Source: Bacillota bacterium
Lineage (GTDB): Bacteria; Sysuimicrobiota; Sysuimicrobiia; Sysuimicrobiales; Segetimicrobiaceae
Assembly (NCBI GenBank): GCA_021324295.1
Contig: JAJPJJ010000011.1
Span: forward strand, 47,589 to 111,588
Reading direction: 5' to 3'
DNA length: 64,000 nucleotides
The position numbers and the translations under genes are program-made. The notes beneath the pieces were generated by a model, which ran no database searches, was not told the origin of the DNA, and saw only the letters and a program-made list of their open reading frames with translations. Shown here piece by piece: positions 26,600 through 34,958 of the stretch (the first letter of the stretch is position 1; each line of letters starts with the position of its first letter).

Positions 26600-27327
26600 C
26601 GCCGCGCCCCCATCCACGGCGGCGTGCCCGCGTACCGGGCAGAGGGGCACAGGGGCCGCAGCGGGCACGCCGGACACCGGGGTCTGCGCGCGTGGCAGAT
26701 CTCGCGGCCGAAGTAGATCAGCCGCAGCGAGAACAGGCTCCACTCGTTTCGCGGGAGCAGGCGCATCAGATCCTGCTCGATCTTGTCGGGATCCCGCTCG
26801 GCGGTGAGCGCCAGGCGCCGGGACAGCCGCCGGACGTGGGTGTCGACGACTATCCCCGGCACGCCGAAGAGGCTGAGCACCACGTTCGCGGTCTTCCGGC
26901 CGACGCCCGGGAGCCGGGTGAGCTCCTCCATCGTCCGCGGGACCTCCCCGCCGTGCCGCTCGAGCAGCATCCGGCAGCAGCTCTGGATCGCGCGGGCCTT
27001 CGCGCGGTAGAAACCGGTGCTGCGGATCATCGTCTCGAGCTCCTGGCGCGGCGCGCCGGCGAAGCCGGCCGCCGTGCGGTACCGGCGGAACAGCGCGGGC
27101 GTGACCGCGTTCACCCGCGCATCCGTGCACTGAGCGGAGAGGATCGTCGCGATGAGCAGCTCGAGCGGGGTGCGGTGGCGCAGCGGGATCCGCGGATTCG
27201 CGTACATCCTCGCGAGCCGGCGGGCGATCTGCCGCGCGCGCCGCGCGCGCGCCGCGGCGGTCTCGCCCGGCAGCCCGGCCGCCGGAGCCCGGGCGGGCGG
27301 CGGGACCCGGGTCGGGGAGCGCGTCAT
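26596..27327 (-). CDS. nth: endonuclease III
   Basis: Bifunctional glycosylase/AP lyase for oxidised pyrimidines. LLIATILSAQCTDARVN, the HhH loop LPGVGRKTANVVL with catalytic lysine and VVDTHVRRLSRRL with the aspartate are all present. The iron-sulfur loop CHARRPRCPACPLRPLC has canonical C-X6-C-X2-C-X5-C spacing. ATG 27327 is chosen; a GTG three codons upstream is possible. The N-terminal 25 residues are Pro/Ala-rich. It is the third HhH-GPD glycosylase in the window and the only one that looks entirely standard. It overlaps fabI downstream. Confidence 0.94.
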   Translation of the reverse strand: MTRSPTRVPPPARAPAAGLPGETAAARARRARQIARRLARMYANPRIPLRHRTPLELLIATILSAQCTDARVNAVTPALFRRYRTAAGFAGAPRQELETMIRSTGFYRAKARAIQSCCRMLLERHGGEVPRTMEELTRLPGVGRKTANVVLSLFGVPGIVVDTHVRRLSRRLALTAERDPDKIEQDLMRLLPRNEWSLFSLRLIYFGREICHARRPRCPACPLRPLCPSARYAGTPPWMGARR

Positions 27328-27468
27328 GCCCCTCACTCTAGCGCGCCCGTTCGACGCGTGTCAATGCGCGCTCGCCCGCCGCCGCGGCGGCGCCCTCCAG
27401 CGGGGAGGCGGGCACGGCCCGGCGAATGGGTACGGCCGGCGACAGCCGCGCACGAGGGAGGCGACCTG

Positions 27469-28569
27469 ATGGACTACGGATCCAGGATCGAGCGGGCCAG
27501 GCAGCTCATGGTCGAGAAGGGGATCGACCTGCTCGCGATCTCGCCCGGCGACGACATGCGCTACCTGCTCGGGTACACCCCCACCGCCGACGAGCGTCCG
27601 TGCTACCTGCTCGTCGGGCGGGCCGGCACCGCGTTCGTCGTCCCCAGCCTCAACGCCACGCAGGCGGCGCAGCACGTCCGCTCACCCTCGTTTACGTACA
27701 CGGACGCCGAGGGCCCGCTCGCCGCCCTCGCGAGCGCGCGCGCCGCGCTCGGGGAGGGCCCGCCCGCCCGGCTCGCCGTCGGCGACACGATGCGCGCGGA
27801 CTTCGTGTTGGTGCTGACCGGCGTCTACCCGGGCGCGCGCCTGGCGCTCGGGTCCGAGATCCTGGCCCCGCTGCGGATGCGCAAGGCTCCGGACGAGATC
27901 GAGGCGCTCCGGCGGAGCAGCCGCCATGCCGACCAGGCGATGCGCGATGCCTGGGCCGCCTGCCGGATCGGGGCGACGGAGCAGGAGATCGCGGACGCGG
28001 CCGCCGCGTCGTTCCGGAGGTCCGGCTCGCAGGAGGTCCTCTTCACCTCGGTCGCCTCGGGACCCCACAGCGCTTTCCCACACCATCAAGTGACCGGACG
28101 GCGGCTCGCCGCGGGCGACGCGGTGACGATCGACCTCGGCGGCCGCCTCGACGGATACGCGTCCGACCTCACGCGGATGGCCTTTGTCGGGGTCCCGACC
28201 GCGCGGTACCGGCAAGTGCACCAGACGGTCGAGGCGGCGCTTGGCGCCGCGCTGGCCGCGATCCGGCCGGGCGCACCGCTCGCGGACGTCGACCTCGCGG
28301 CGCGCGGGGTGATCGAGCGGGCGGGCTTCGGCGCGCACTTCACCCACCGGACCGGGCACGGGCTCGGCGTCTCCGGCCACGAGCTGCCGAGCGTCACCCA
28401 CCTCAACACGCTGCCCATCGAGGAAGGGTTCGTGTTCTCGGTGGAGCCCGGCGTCTATCTCCCCGGGGAGTTCGGCGTGCGGCTGGAGGAGATCGTCTAC
28501 GTGGGGCGGGATGGCGCGCACATCCTGAGCGAGCTGCCGCGCGACGTGCACGTCATCGCGGCGGACTAG
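27469..28569 (+). CDS. M24-family Xaa-Pro peptidase
   Basis: 366-residue metallopeptidase of the aminopeptidase P/prolidase group. An N-terminal creatinase-like domain (DYGSRIERARQLMVEKGID) is followed by the pita-bread catalytic domain. Metal ligands are all visible: IDLGGRLDGYASDLTR (two Asp), TGHGLGVSGHE (His), FSVEPGVY (Glu) and RLEEIVYV (Glu). ATG 27469 has GAGGGAGG upstream. Expected role is cytosolic cleavage of peptides with proline at the second position; substrate specificity is not resolved. It is divergent from nth and convergent with the IMPase gene (four-base overlap). Confidence 0.9.
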   Translation: MDYGSRIERARQLMVEKGIDLLAISPGDDMRYLLGYTPTADERPCYLLVGRAGTAFVVPSLNATQAAQHVRSPSFTYTDAEGPLAALASARAALGEGPPARLAVGDTMRADFVLVLTGVYPGARLALGSEILAPLRMRKAPDEIEALRRSSRHADQAMRDAWAACRIGATEQEIADAAAASFRRSGSQEVLFTSVASGPHSAFPHHQVTGRRLAAGDAVTIDLGGRLDGYASDLTRMAFVGVPTARYRQVHQTVEAALGAALAAIRPGAPLADVDLAARGVIERAGFGAHFTHRTGHGLGVSGHELPSVTHLNTLPIEEGFVFSVEPGVYLPGEFGVRLEEIVYVGRDGAHILSELPRDVHVIAAD

Positions 28570-29417
28570 TCCGGCTGTCCCAGGCCGCTGTGCCCGCGGG
28601 CCAGCACCGCGATCACCTGGTCGTGGACGCGCCCGTTCGTCGCCAGGATCTGCCCCCCGTGGGCCTCGAACGGACGGCCGCGGAGGTCGCTCACGCGCCC
28701 GCCCGCTTCCTCGACGAGCAGGGCGCCCGCGGCGAGGTCCCAGGCGCTCGGTCCGATCTCCCAGTACCCCTCCATCTGGCCGAGCGCCACGGCCGCGAGG
28801 CTGAGCGCGGCCGATCCCAGGTTGCGGAGCCGGGCCGCCGCGCGCAGCAGGTTGGCGAAGTGATCCAGGTTCACCCCCGTGGCGCCGGCATCCGCCGGGA
28901 AGCCGGTCGACAGCGTGGCGTCGTCCAGGCGCGCGACCCCGGAGACGGCGAGCCGGCGCCACCGTGAGCCGCCGGTCCAGCACGCCGCATCGCCGCACAG
29001 ATCCGGCGCGGCCGTGGCGTGCGCGCCCTTCCCCCGTTCGGCCACGTAGACCTCCCCGAGGACGGGATTGAGCACGATGCCGGCGATGCTCCGCCCGTTG
29101 TGGCAGAGCGCGATGCTCACCGCGAACCACGGCAGCGCCCTCGCGTAGTTGTGCGTGCCGTCGAGCGGGTCGATCAGCCACGTGTACGCCGCCTCCCCCC
29201 GCCGTCCGCCCTCCTCGCCCAGGAACGCGTGGTCGGGGAACGCGCCGCGCAGGACCTCGACGATCGCCTCCTCCGAGGCGCGGTCCGCCTCGGTCACCGG
29301 GTCGTGCCAGCCCTTGTAGTCCACCCGTGCGAGGCGGCCGAAGAGGCGGCGCTGGATCCGGCCGGCCTCGCAGGCCGCGCGCAGGGCGGCGAGGATGTAG
29401 GGGGAAAGCTCGGGCAT
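28566..29417 (-). CDS. inositol monophosphatase family protein
   Basis: Mg-dependent phosphatase of 283 residues. Family motifs are DPVTEADRASEEAI, FLGEEGG, the metal site WLIDPLDGTHNY and the second metal site SAWDLAAGALLVEEAGG. All metal ligands are present, so it should be active on inositol phosphate, 3'-phosphoadenosine phosphate or a related small phosphate; sequence alone does not choose. ATG 29417 gives a normal length, although its ribosome site is weak. It is divergent from the acetyltransferase gene by about 107 bases. Confidence 0.9.
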   Translation of the reverse strand: MPELSPYILAALRAACEAGRIQRRLFGRLARVDYKGWHDPVTEADRASEEAIVEVLRGAFPDHAFLGEEGGRRGEAAYTWLIDPLDGTHNYARALPWFAVSIALCHNGRSIAGIVLNPVLGEVYVAERGKGAHATAAPDLCGDAACWTGGSRWRRLAVSGVARLDDATLSTGFPADAGATGVNLDHFANLLRAAARLRNLGSAALSLAAVALGQMEGYWEIGPSAWDLAAGALLVEEAGGRVSDLRGRPFEAHGGQILATNGRVHDQVIAVLARGHSGLGQPD

Positions 29418-29524
29418 GAGCGGGGTACCGTATTCGACGGAGGGAGGGCAACTCCGCTTCGCCCGCGGCGCGCGGGCGGCAGGAGCGCGTGCGGGCGGGC
29501 GGAATAACACGCCGGGGCCCACCG

Positions 29525-30007
29525 ATGACACCGCTCCTCGAGATCCGGCCGGCAAAGACCAGGGATATCCCGCGCATTCTGCCCCTCTGGGAGGCGCTGG
29601 CCGAGTTCCACGGCGATCTGGATCCGGCGCTCGCCGTCGAGCGGGGCGCCGCGCGAGAGTACGCGGAGTTCCTGCAGGAGACGATCGAGCGGCCCGATAC
29701 GTGCGTGATGCTGGGACTCGACGATGACCGCGCCGTCGCCTTTGCCCTGGGGCGGATCCAGCTCCTGCCCCTTCCGTTCCGCGCGCGGCGGCGCGGATGG
29801 ATCCAGGACGTCTTCACCCTGCCGGAGCGGCGGCGCCAGGGCATCGGCCGGCGCGTCGTGGAGCGCCTCCTCGCGTGGTTCGATGCGCATCGCGTGACGC
29901 TCATCGAGCTCACGGTGGCGGTCGGCAACCCCGACGCGGTGCGCTTCTGGGAGCGGCTCGGGTTCCGCACCTACATGTACCGGATGAAGCGGTCGGCGGG
30001 GGGCTGA
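29525..30007 (+). CDS. GNAT-family N-acetyltransferase
   Basis: 160-residue acetyltransferase. The acetyl-CoA pyrophosphate loop is RRRQGIGRRVVERLL (R-x-x-G-x-G/A), preceded by the beta-bulge strand WIQDVFTLPE and followed by VGNPDAVRFWERLGFR, the classic GNAT motif B. ATG 29525 starts TPLLEIRPAKTRDIPRI. The acceptor is unknown. Its stop overlaps the start of the CBS protein (TGATG), so it is co-translated with the metal-transport pair downstream, which may be coincidental packing. Confidence 0.88.
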   Translation: MTPLLEIRPAKTRDIPRILPLWEALAEFHGDLDPALAVERGAAREYAEFLQETIERPDTCVMLGLDDDRAVAFALGRIQLLPLPFRARRRGWIQDVFTLPERRRQGIGRRVVERLLAWFDAHRVTLIELTVAVGNPDAVRFWERLGFRTYMYRMKRSAGG

Positions 30008-31377
30008 TGGAGCGCAGCAGCGAGCGGGGGCGGGCGGAGGCGGCCGAGCGGGCCCGCGGCGATGGAGAGCCGCGCATGCTGTATCTGAGCCAGATCATCG
30101 GCAAGCCCGTGCACGACGCCGCCGGGGAGGAGTTCGACACGGTGGCGGACCTCGTCATCTACCACGGGACCGAGCGCTTCCCGCGGATCACGGGCATCCT
30201 GCTGCGGGGCGACCGCAGCCGGGTGGCGATCATCCCCTGGGAAGCGGTGGCCGAGCTTGCGCCCTCCGGCATCCGCCTGCGCGTGGAGCGCCGGCGGCTG
30301 AGCCCGCGGCCGCTGCAGCCGGATGAGATCCTCCTGCGGGAGGATATCCTCGATAACCAGGTGGTGGACACCGACGACATCAAGGTCGTGCGGGTGAACG
30401 ATCTGGAGCTGCGCCAGGTGGGCACGGAGGTCCGCGTCGTCGCCGCCGACGTGGGAACGCGATCCCTGTTGCGGCGCCTCGGGCTCGAGCCGTTCGTGGT
30501 CGGGGTGTTCGCGCGCGTCGGCCGGCCGCTCCGCGAGAAGGTGATCCCCTGGAACCTGGTCGCGGTCCTCGGCGGCACGATGACGCCGCTCAAGCTCGGC
30601 ATCTCCCGCGAGAAGCTGAAGGACATCCACCCGGCGGACCTGGCGGACCTCCTCGAGGAGCTGGACCGCGACGAGCGCGTCGAGATGATGACCGCTCTCA
30701 GCGACGAGCGGGCCGCCGAGGTGCTCGAGGAGGCCGAACCGGACGTGCAGACCGCCGTGATCCAGGAGCTGCCGAGCGAGCGGGCTTCTGACATCCTGGA
30801 GGAGATGGCGCCGGAGGAGGCGGCGGACGTCCTCGGCGAGCTGCCGGAAGCGCGCGCCGAGGAGCTGATCTCCCTCATGGAGGACGAGAAGGCGGAGGAG
30901 GTCAGCCGGCTCCTCAAGTACGCGCCCGAGACCGCGGCGGGGAAGATGACCACCGAGTTCATCGCGCTGCCGGCATCGATGACCGTCGACCAGGTCATCG
31001 CGCGGCTGCGGGAGACCAAGCCGGACTCCGAAACGATCTACTACCTGTACGTCGTGGACGAGCAGGAGCGCCTGGTGGGCGTGCTCTCGATCCGCAGCCT
31101 CCTCACCTCGCCGCCCGACGCCCCGATCTCCGAGGTAATGCGCCGGGACGTCATCTCCGTGCGGCCCGACGACAGCGCGGAGGACGTGGCCGGCGTGCTC
31201 ATCAAGTACGACCTCCTGGCGGTGCCGGTCGTGGAGGAGAGCGGCCGGCTCGCGGGCATCGTGACGGTCGACCACCTGATCGACATCCTGCTGGAGAAGT
31301 ACGGCCCCCGCAAGATTGGGGGCGGGGTGGACCTCAGCCGCCGCCGGAGCAGCCGCGAGGCCTCGCGGGGCGCATGA
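30007..31377 (+). CDS. soluble PRC-barrel / MgtE_N / CBS-pair protein (detached magnesium-sensor module)
   Basis: 456 residues, no membrane segment. Order: two PRC-barrel-like domains (about 24-95 and 110-190), an MgtE N-terminal superhelical domain (about 205-308, with HPADLADLLEELDRDERVEM and repeated AxxVLEEA/ADVLGELP helices) and a tandem CBS pair (about 315-432, AGKMTTEFIALP...VVDEQERLVGVLS and DPUR-like AVPVVEESGRLAGIVT). In MgtE the N and CBS domains bind Mg ions and gate the pore; here the pore domain is absent. The next gene, an Nramp-like carrier, starts four bases before this stop (ATGA overlap). A regulatory partner role is likely but is inference. Confidence 0.87.
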   Translation: MERSSERGRAEAAERARGDGEPRMLYLSQIIGKPVHDAAGEEFDTVADLVIYHGTERFPRITGILLRGDRSRVAIIPWEAVAELAPSGIRLRVERRRLSPRPLQPDEILLREDILDNQVVDTDDIKVVRVNDLELRQVGTEVRVVAADVGTRSLLRRLGLEPFVVGVFARVGRPLREKVIPWNLVAVLGGTMTPLKLGISREKLKDIHPADLADLLEELDRDERVEMMTALSDERAAEVLEEAEPDVQTAVIQELPSERASDILEEMAPEEAADVLGELPEARAEELISLMEDEKAEEVSRLLKYAPETAAGKMTTEFIALPASMTVDQVIARLRETKPDSETIYYLYVVDEQERLVGVLSIRSLLTSPPDAPISEVMRRDVISVRPDDSAEDVAGVLIKYDLLAVPVVEESGRLAGIVTVDHLIDILLEKYGPRKIGGGVDLSRRRSSREASRGA

Positions 31378-32645
31378 GCTTCGACCTCCCGGTCCTCCGC
31401 CGGGCCACCCGCAGCGCCGCGGCGAGCCGCTTCGTGATGTTCCTCGCGATCATGGGGCCCGGGATCGTCACCCAGAGCGTGGACAACGACGCCGGAGGGA
31501 TCACGACCTACTCGCTCGCCGGCGCGAGATTCGGATACGGCCTGCTCTGGACGATGATCCCCGCCACGATCGCCCTGTACGTCGTGCAGGAGATGGCCGC
31601 CCGGATGGGGGCGGTCACCGGCAAAGGCCTGGCCGACCTGATCCGCGAGCGGTACGGGGTGCGCACGACGGTGCTGGCGATGCTCGCGCTGCTCGTGGCC
31701 GACTTCGGCAACACGATGGCCGAGTTCTCGGGGCTGGCGGCCGGCGGGGAGATCTTCGGGATCCCCAAGTACGTGCTCGTGCCCCTCGGCGCGCTCGCGG
31801 TCTGGGTCCTGGTCGTCAAGGGGACGTTCCGATCGGTGGAGCGGATCTTCCTCGGCGCGAGCGCGTTCTACATCGCGTACATCGTCTCGGGCGCGCTCGC
31901 CCGCCCCGACTGGGGGGCGGTGGCGCGCGCGACCGTCGTGCCGGGCTTCAGCTTCCGGGCCGACTACGTCGCGATGTTCGTGGCGGTCGTCGGCACGACG
32001 ATCACGCCGTGGATGCAGTTCTACCTGCAGTCCTCCGTGGTGGAGAAGGGGATCACGACGAAGGAGTACGGGTACACGCGCGCGGACGTGCTCATCGGCT
32101 CGCTCGCGACCGACGTCGTCGCGTGGTTCATCATCGTGGCGTGCGGGGCCACGCTGTTCCCCCACCACGTCCGTGTCGAGACGGCCCGGGACGCGGCCCT
32201 CGCCCTGGGCCCGCTCGCCGGGCGCTACGCGGCGGCGCTGTTCGCCTTGGGAATGATCAACGCGTCCCTGTTCTCCGCGTCCGTCTTGCCGCTCGCCACC
32301 GCGCACTATGTCTGCGAGTCGCTCGGGTTCGAGGCCGGGGTGGACCGGACGATGCGGCAGGCCCCGGTCTTCTACGGCCTCTACATCGCCCTGATCGTCG
32401 GCGCCTGCGTGCTCGTGCTGCTGCCGCGCGCCCCGCTCATCCAGATCATGTTCCTCTCCCAGGTGGCGAACGGCATCCTGCTGCCGTTCATCCTGATCTT
32501 CATGCTCCTCCTCGTCAACAGCCGCAGGCTGATGGGCGCCTACACGAACTCGCGGGCCTTCAACGCCATCGCCTGGGTCACGGTGGCCGCGATGGTCGTC
32601 CTCACGATCGCGCTCATCGTGGCGCAGCTCCTCGTCCCCGGCTGA
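31374..32645 (+). CDS. Nramp-related divalent metal transporter with altered binding-site motifs
   Basis: 423-residue integral membrane protein of the Nramp superfamily (11 or so helices). In TM1 the metal-binding DPGN of classical Nramps is replaced by DNDAG (residues 37-41, in GPGIVTQSVDNDAGGITTYS). In TM6 the A-M-P-H signature is replaced by TITPWMQFYLQSS (about 209-221). The methionine that favours soft metals is therefore not in its usual place, suggesting a different ion choice, possibly Mg as in Nramp-related magnesium transporters. It is coupled to the MgtE_N/CBS protein by a four-base overlap. Ion identity is inference. Confidence 0.85.
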   Translation: MSFDLPVLRRATRSAAASRFVMFLAIMGPGIVTQSVDNDAGGITTYSLAGARFGYGLLWTMIPATIALYVVQEMAARMGAVTGKGLADLIRERYGVRTTVLAMLALLVADFGNTMAEFSGLAAGGEIFGIPKYVLVPLGALAVWVLVVKGTFRSVERIFLGASAFYIAYIVSGALARPDWGAVARATVVPGFSFRADYVAMFVAVVGTTITPWMQFYLQSSVVEKGITTKEYGYTRADVLIGSLATDVVAWFIIVACGATLFPHHVRVETARDAALALGPLAGRYAAALFALGMINASLFSASVLPLATAHYVCESLGFEAGVDRTMRQAPVFYGLYIALIVGACVLVLLPRAPLIQIMFLSQVANGILLPFILIFMLLLVNSRRLMGAYTNSRAFNAIAWVTVAAMVVLTIALIVAQLLVPG

Positions 32646-32682
32646 AGGAGGAGGGGAGAGATCCCGGCGAAGCTGGGTGACG

Positions 32683-33759
32683 ATGGCTGAGCCGAGCCGA
32701 TCGGTCGAGCCCGCCGAGATCTGGCCCGGGCCGCTGCCCACGATCCGCGACGTCTACGCGGCGCGGCGCGTCATCGCCCCGTACCTGCCGCGGACCCCGC
32801 TCGTCCACGCCCCCGCGCTCGACCGGATCCTCGACGCGCGGGTGTACGTGAAGTGCGAGAACACGCTCCCCACGGGAGCCTTCAAGGTCCGCGGCGGCCT
32901 CAACGTGGTGAGCCGCCTCTCCGCGGAGGAACGGCGGCGCGGGGTCATCACGGCCAGCACGGGGAACCACGGACAGTCGATCGCGTACGCCGCCAGGATC
33001 TTCGGGGTGCGCGCGATCATCGGCGCGCCGCGCGGCAGCAACCCGCTCAAGGTCGCCGCGATGCGCGCGCTCGGCGCCGAGGTCGTGCTCGAGGGCCGGG
33101 ACTTCGACGAGGCCCGGGAGCGGGTGGAGCGGACCGCCCGCGCGGAGGGGTACCGGTACATCCATTCGGCCAACGAGCCACTCCTCATCGCCGGCGTCGG
33201 GACGCTCAGCCTCGAGGTGATGGAGGACCTGCCGCAGACGGACGTTATCATCGCGCCGATCGGCGCGGGCAGCGGCGCGTGCGGGCACTGCATCACCGCC
33301 AAGGCCTTGCACCCCGGCCTCCGGGTGATCGGCGTGCAGGCGGAGGGCGCCAACCCGGTCGAGCGGACGCTCCGGGAGGGGCGGATGGTCAGCCTGGACC
33401 GGATGGAGACGTTCGCCGAGGGCATCGCCACGCGGGTGCCGTTCGCGCTCCCGATCACGATCCTCCGCCGGCACCTGGACGAGATCGTGCTCGTCAGCGA
33501 CGAGGAGATCCGGCGCGCGATCCTGTTGCTGGCCACCTCCGTCCGGCAGACCGCCGAGGGCGCGGGGGCGGCGAGCGCGGCCGCGGCGCTCCGCCTGCGG
33601 GAGCAGCTCAGGGGCAAGACGGTGGTGCTCGTGCTGAGCGGGGGCAACATTCCGCTCGACGCGCTGTCTGCCATCTACGGGGACCCGGCGCGTGTGCAGG
33701 CCGTGGCGAGCCTGCTGCGGGGGGAGGAGCGAGAGCATGACGCATCGGGAGCGCATTGA
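32683..33759 (+). CDS. PLP-dependent threonine/serine dehydratase family protein
   Basis: Fold-type II PLP enzyme of 358 residues. The Schiff-base lysine is Lys68 in PTGAFKVRGG. ASTGNHGQSIAYAA binds the substrate carboxylate, and the phosphate-binding loop reads GAGSGACG rather than the common GGGGL form. There is no C-terminal ACT regulatory domain, so it resembles the catabolic or racemase-type branch. Activity could be threonine ammonia-lyase, serine racemase or a hydroxy-amino acid dehydratase. Its 3' end overlaps the URO-D family gene by 23 bases. A GTG at 32677 is an alternative start. Confidence 0.85.
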   Translation: MAEPSRSVEPAEIWPGPLPTIRDVYAARRVIAPYLPRTPLVHAPALDRILDARVYVKCENTLPTGAFKVRGGLNVVSRLSAEERRRGVITASTGNHGQSIAYAARIFGVRAIIGAPRGSNPLKVAAMRALGAEVVLEGRDFDEARERVERTARAEGYRYIHSANEPLLIAGVGTLSLEVMEDLPQTDVIIAPIGAGSGACGHCITAKALHPGLRVIGVQAEGANPVERTLREGRMVSLDRMETFAEGIATRVPFALPITILRRHLDEIVLVSDEEIRRAILLLATSVRQTAEGAGAASAAAALRLREQLRGKTVVLVLSGGNIPLDALSAIYGDPARVQAVASLLRGEEREHDASGAH

Positions 33760-34714
33760 CGCCGCAGTCCGGGGAGAGCGCCCCGATCGCGTGCCGGTCG
33801 CCCTGTGGCGGCACTTCCCGGGAGACGACCAGAAGGCGGACCGGCTCGCGCAGGCCCACGTGGCGTTCTACCGGTCGTACGATGTCGATCTGCTCAAGGT
33901 GACCCCGGCGAGCGGCTACTACGGCGACGACTGGGGGCTGCGCGCCGGATACCGGCCGAACCGCGAAGGGGTCCGGTCGATCACCGACAGGCCGGTCAAG
34001 AGGGCGGCGGACTGGGGACGTCTGCGGCGCCTGGATCCGACCCACGGGGCCTACGGGCGGGAGCTCCACGCCCTGCGCTTGATCGCGGACGCGGTGGGCG
34101 GAGAGGTGCCCGTCCTCGAGACCACCTTCAGCCCGCTCAGCGTCGCTCGCACCCTGGCCGGCGAGCAGGCCACCGTCCGCTACCTGCGCGAGGAGCCGGA
34201 GGCCCTCCGCGAGGGGCTCGAGATCATCGCCGACGTCACCGCAGAGTTCATCCGGGCGGCGCTCGCCTCCGGCGCGGACGGGATCTTCTTCTCCACGCAG
34301 ATGGCGACCACCGACCTGCTGACCCGGGAAGAGTACGAGGACTTCGGCCGCCCCTACGACCTGCGCGTGCTGGAGGCCGCCGGGGACGCCCTCATCCTGC
34401 TCCACCTCCACGGCGTCCATACGATGTTCGACCTGTTCACCGACTACCCCGTGCAGATCCTGAACTGGCACGCGCGCGAGACGGCCCCCACGATCGCGGA
34501 GGCGCGCGCGCAGGTGGCAACGTGCCTCGCGTGCGGCGTCGATGCCTGGAACACCCTGGCGAAGGGCACCCCGGAGGCGGTGGCGCAGGAGGTGCGGGAC
34601 GCGATCGCCCAGACCGGGGGCCGGGGCCACATCGTGACGACGGGGTGCGTCATGCCGATCGACACGCCGGAGGGCAACATCCGCGCGGCCATCGCCGCGG
34701 CGCGCGAAGCGTAG
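33737..34714 (+). CDS. uroporphyrinogen decarboxylase (URO-D) family protein, not HemE
   Basis: 325-residue TIM-barrel protein of the URO-D superfamily. It begins MTHRERIDAAVRGERPDRVP and has LKVTPASGYYGDDWG, ASGADGIFFSTQMAT and LHLHGVHTMFDLF. The HemE signature with the substrate-binding arginines (PVWFMRQAGR) is replaced by PVALWRHFPGDDQ. Heme biosynthesis is thus unlikely; relatives act as corrinoid-dependent methyltransferases or are unassigned. ATG 33737 has GGGGAGGAG upstream and overlaps the dehydratase gene, suggesting a shared pathway for a hydroxy-amino acid or methylated substrate. Confidence 0.82.
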   Translation: MTHRERIDAAVRGERPDRVPVALWRHFPGDDQKADRLAQAHVAFYRSYDVDLLKVTPASGYYGDDWGLRAGYRPNREGVRSITDRPVKRAADWGRLRRLDPTHGAYGRELHALRLIADAVGGEVPVLETTFSPLSVARTLAGEQATVRYLREEPEALREGLEIIADVTAEFIRAALASGADGIFFSTQMATTDLLTREEYEDFGRPYDLRVLEAAGDALILLHLHGVHTMFDLFTDYPVQILNWHARETAPTIAEARAQVATCLACGVDAWNTLAKGTPEAVAQEVRDAIAQTGGRGHIVTTGCVMPIDTPEGNIRAAIAAAREA

Positions 34715-34892
34715 ATCGTCGGCGCGGCCCCGTCGCGGCGGCGGCGCTCGGGGGCTCCCTTCCGGTTTGCCGTCGCCGCTGCGAACGCTCGACGGTTCCG
34801 GTACGGCAGGGGCGGTGACCACTCGCCTGCCGCGGCGGCGAGGGGTCGCGTCGGGAGGCCCGCGCGCTCCACCCCGTGCTCGAGCTGCTCAC

Positions 34893-34898
34893 TATAAT
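34893..34898 (+). promoter_or_regulatory. -10-like TATAAT upstream of aconitase
   Basis: A perfect TATAAT in the context GCTCACTATAATGG, 61 bases before the aconitase ATG. No good -35 hexamer is visible at 16-18 bases. A near-identical flank occurs at 42751. Confidence 0.4.
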
Positions 34899-34958
34899 GG
34901 AAGCGAGACGTGGCCGAGGGGCTACAGGTCGCCGCGGTGCCGGCGAGGAGGGGAGTCG

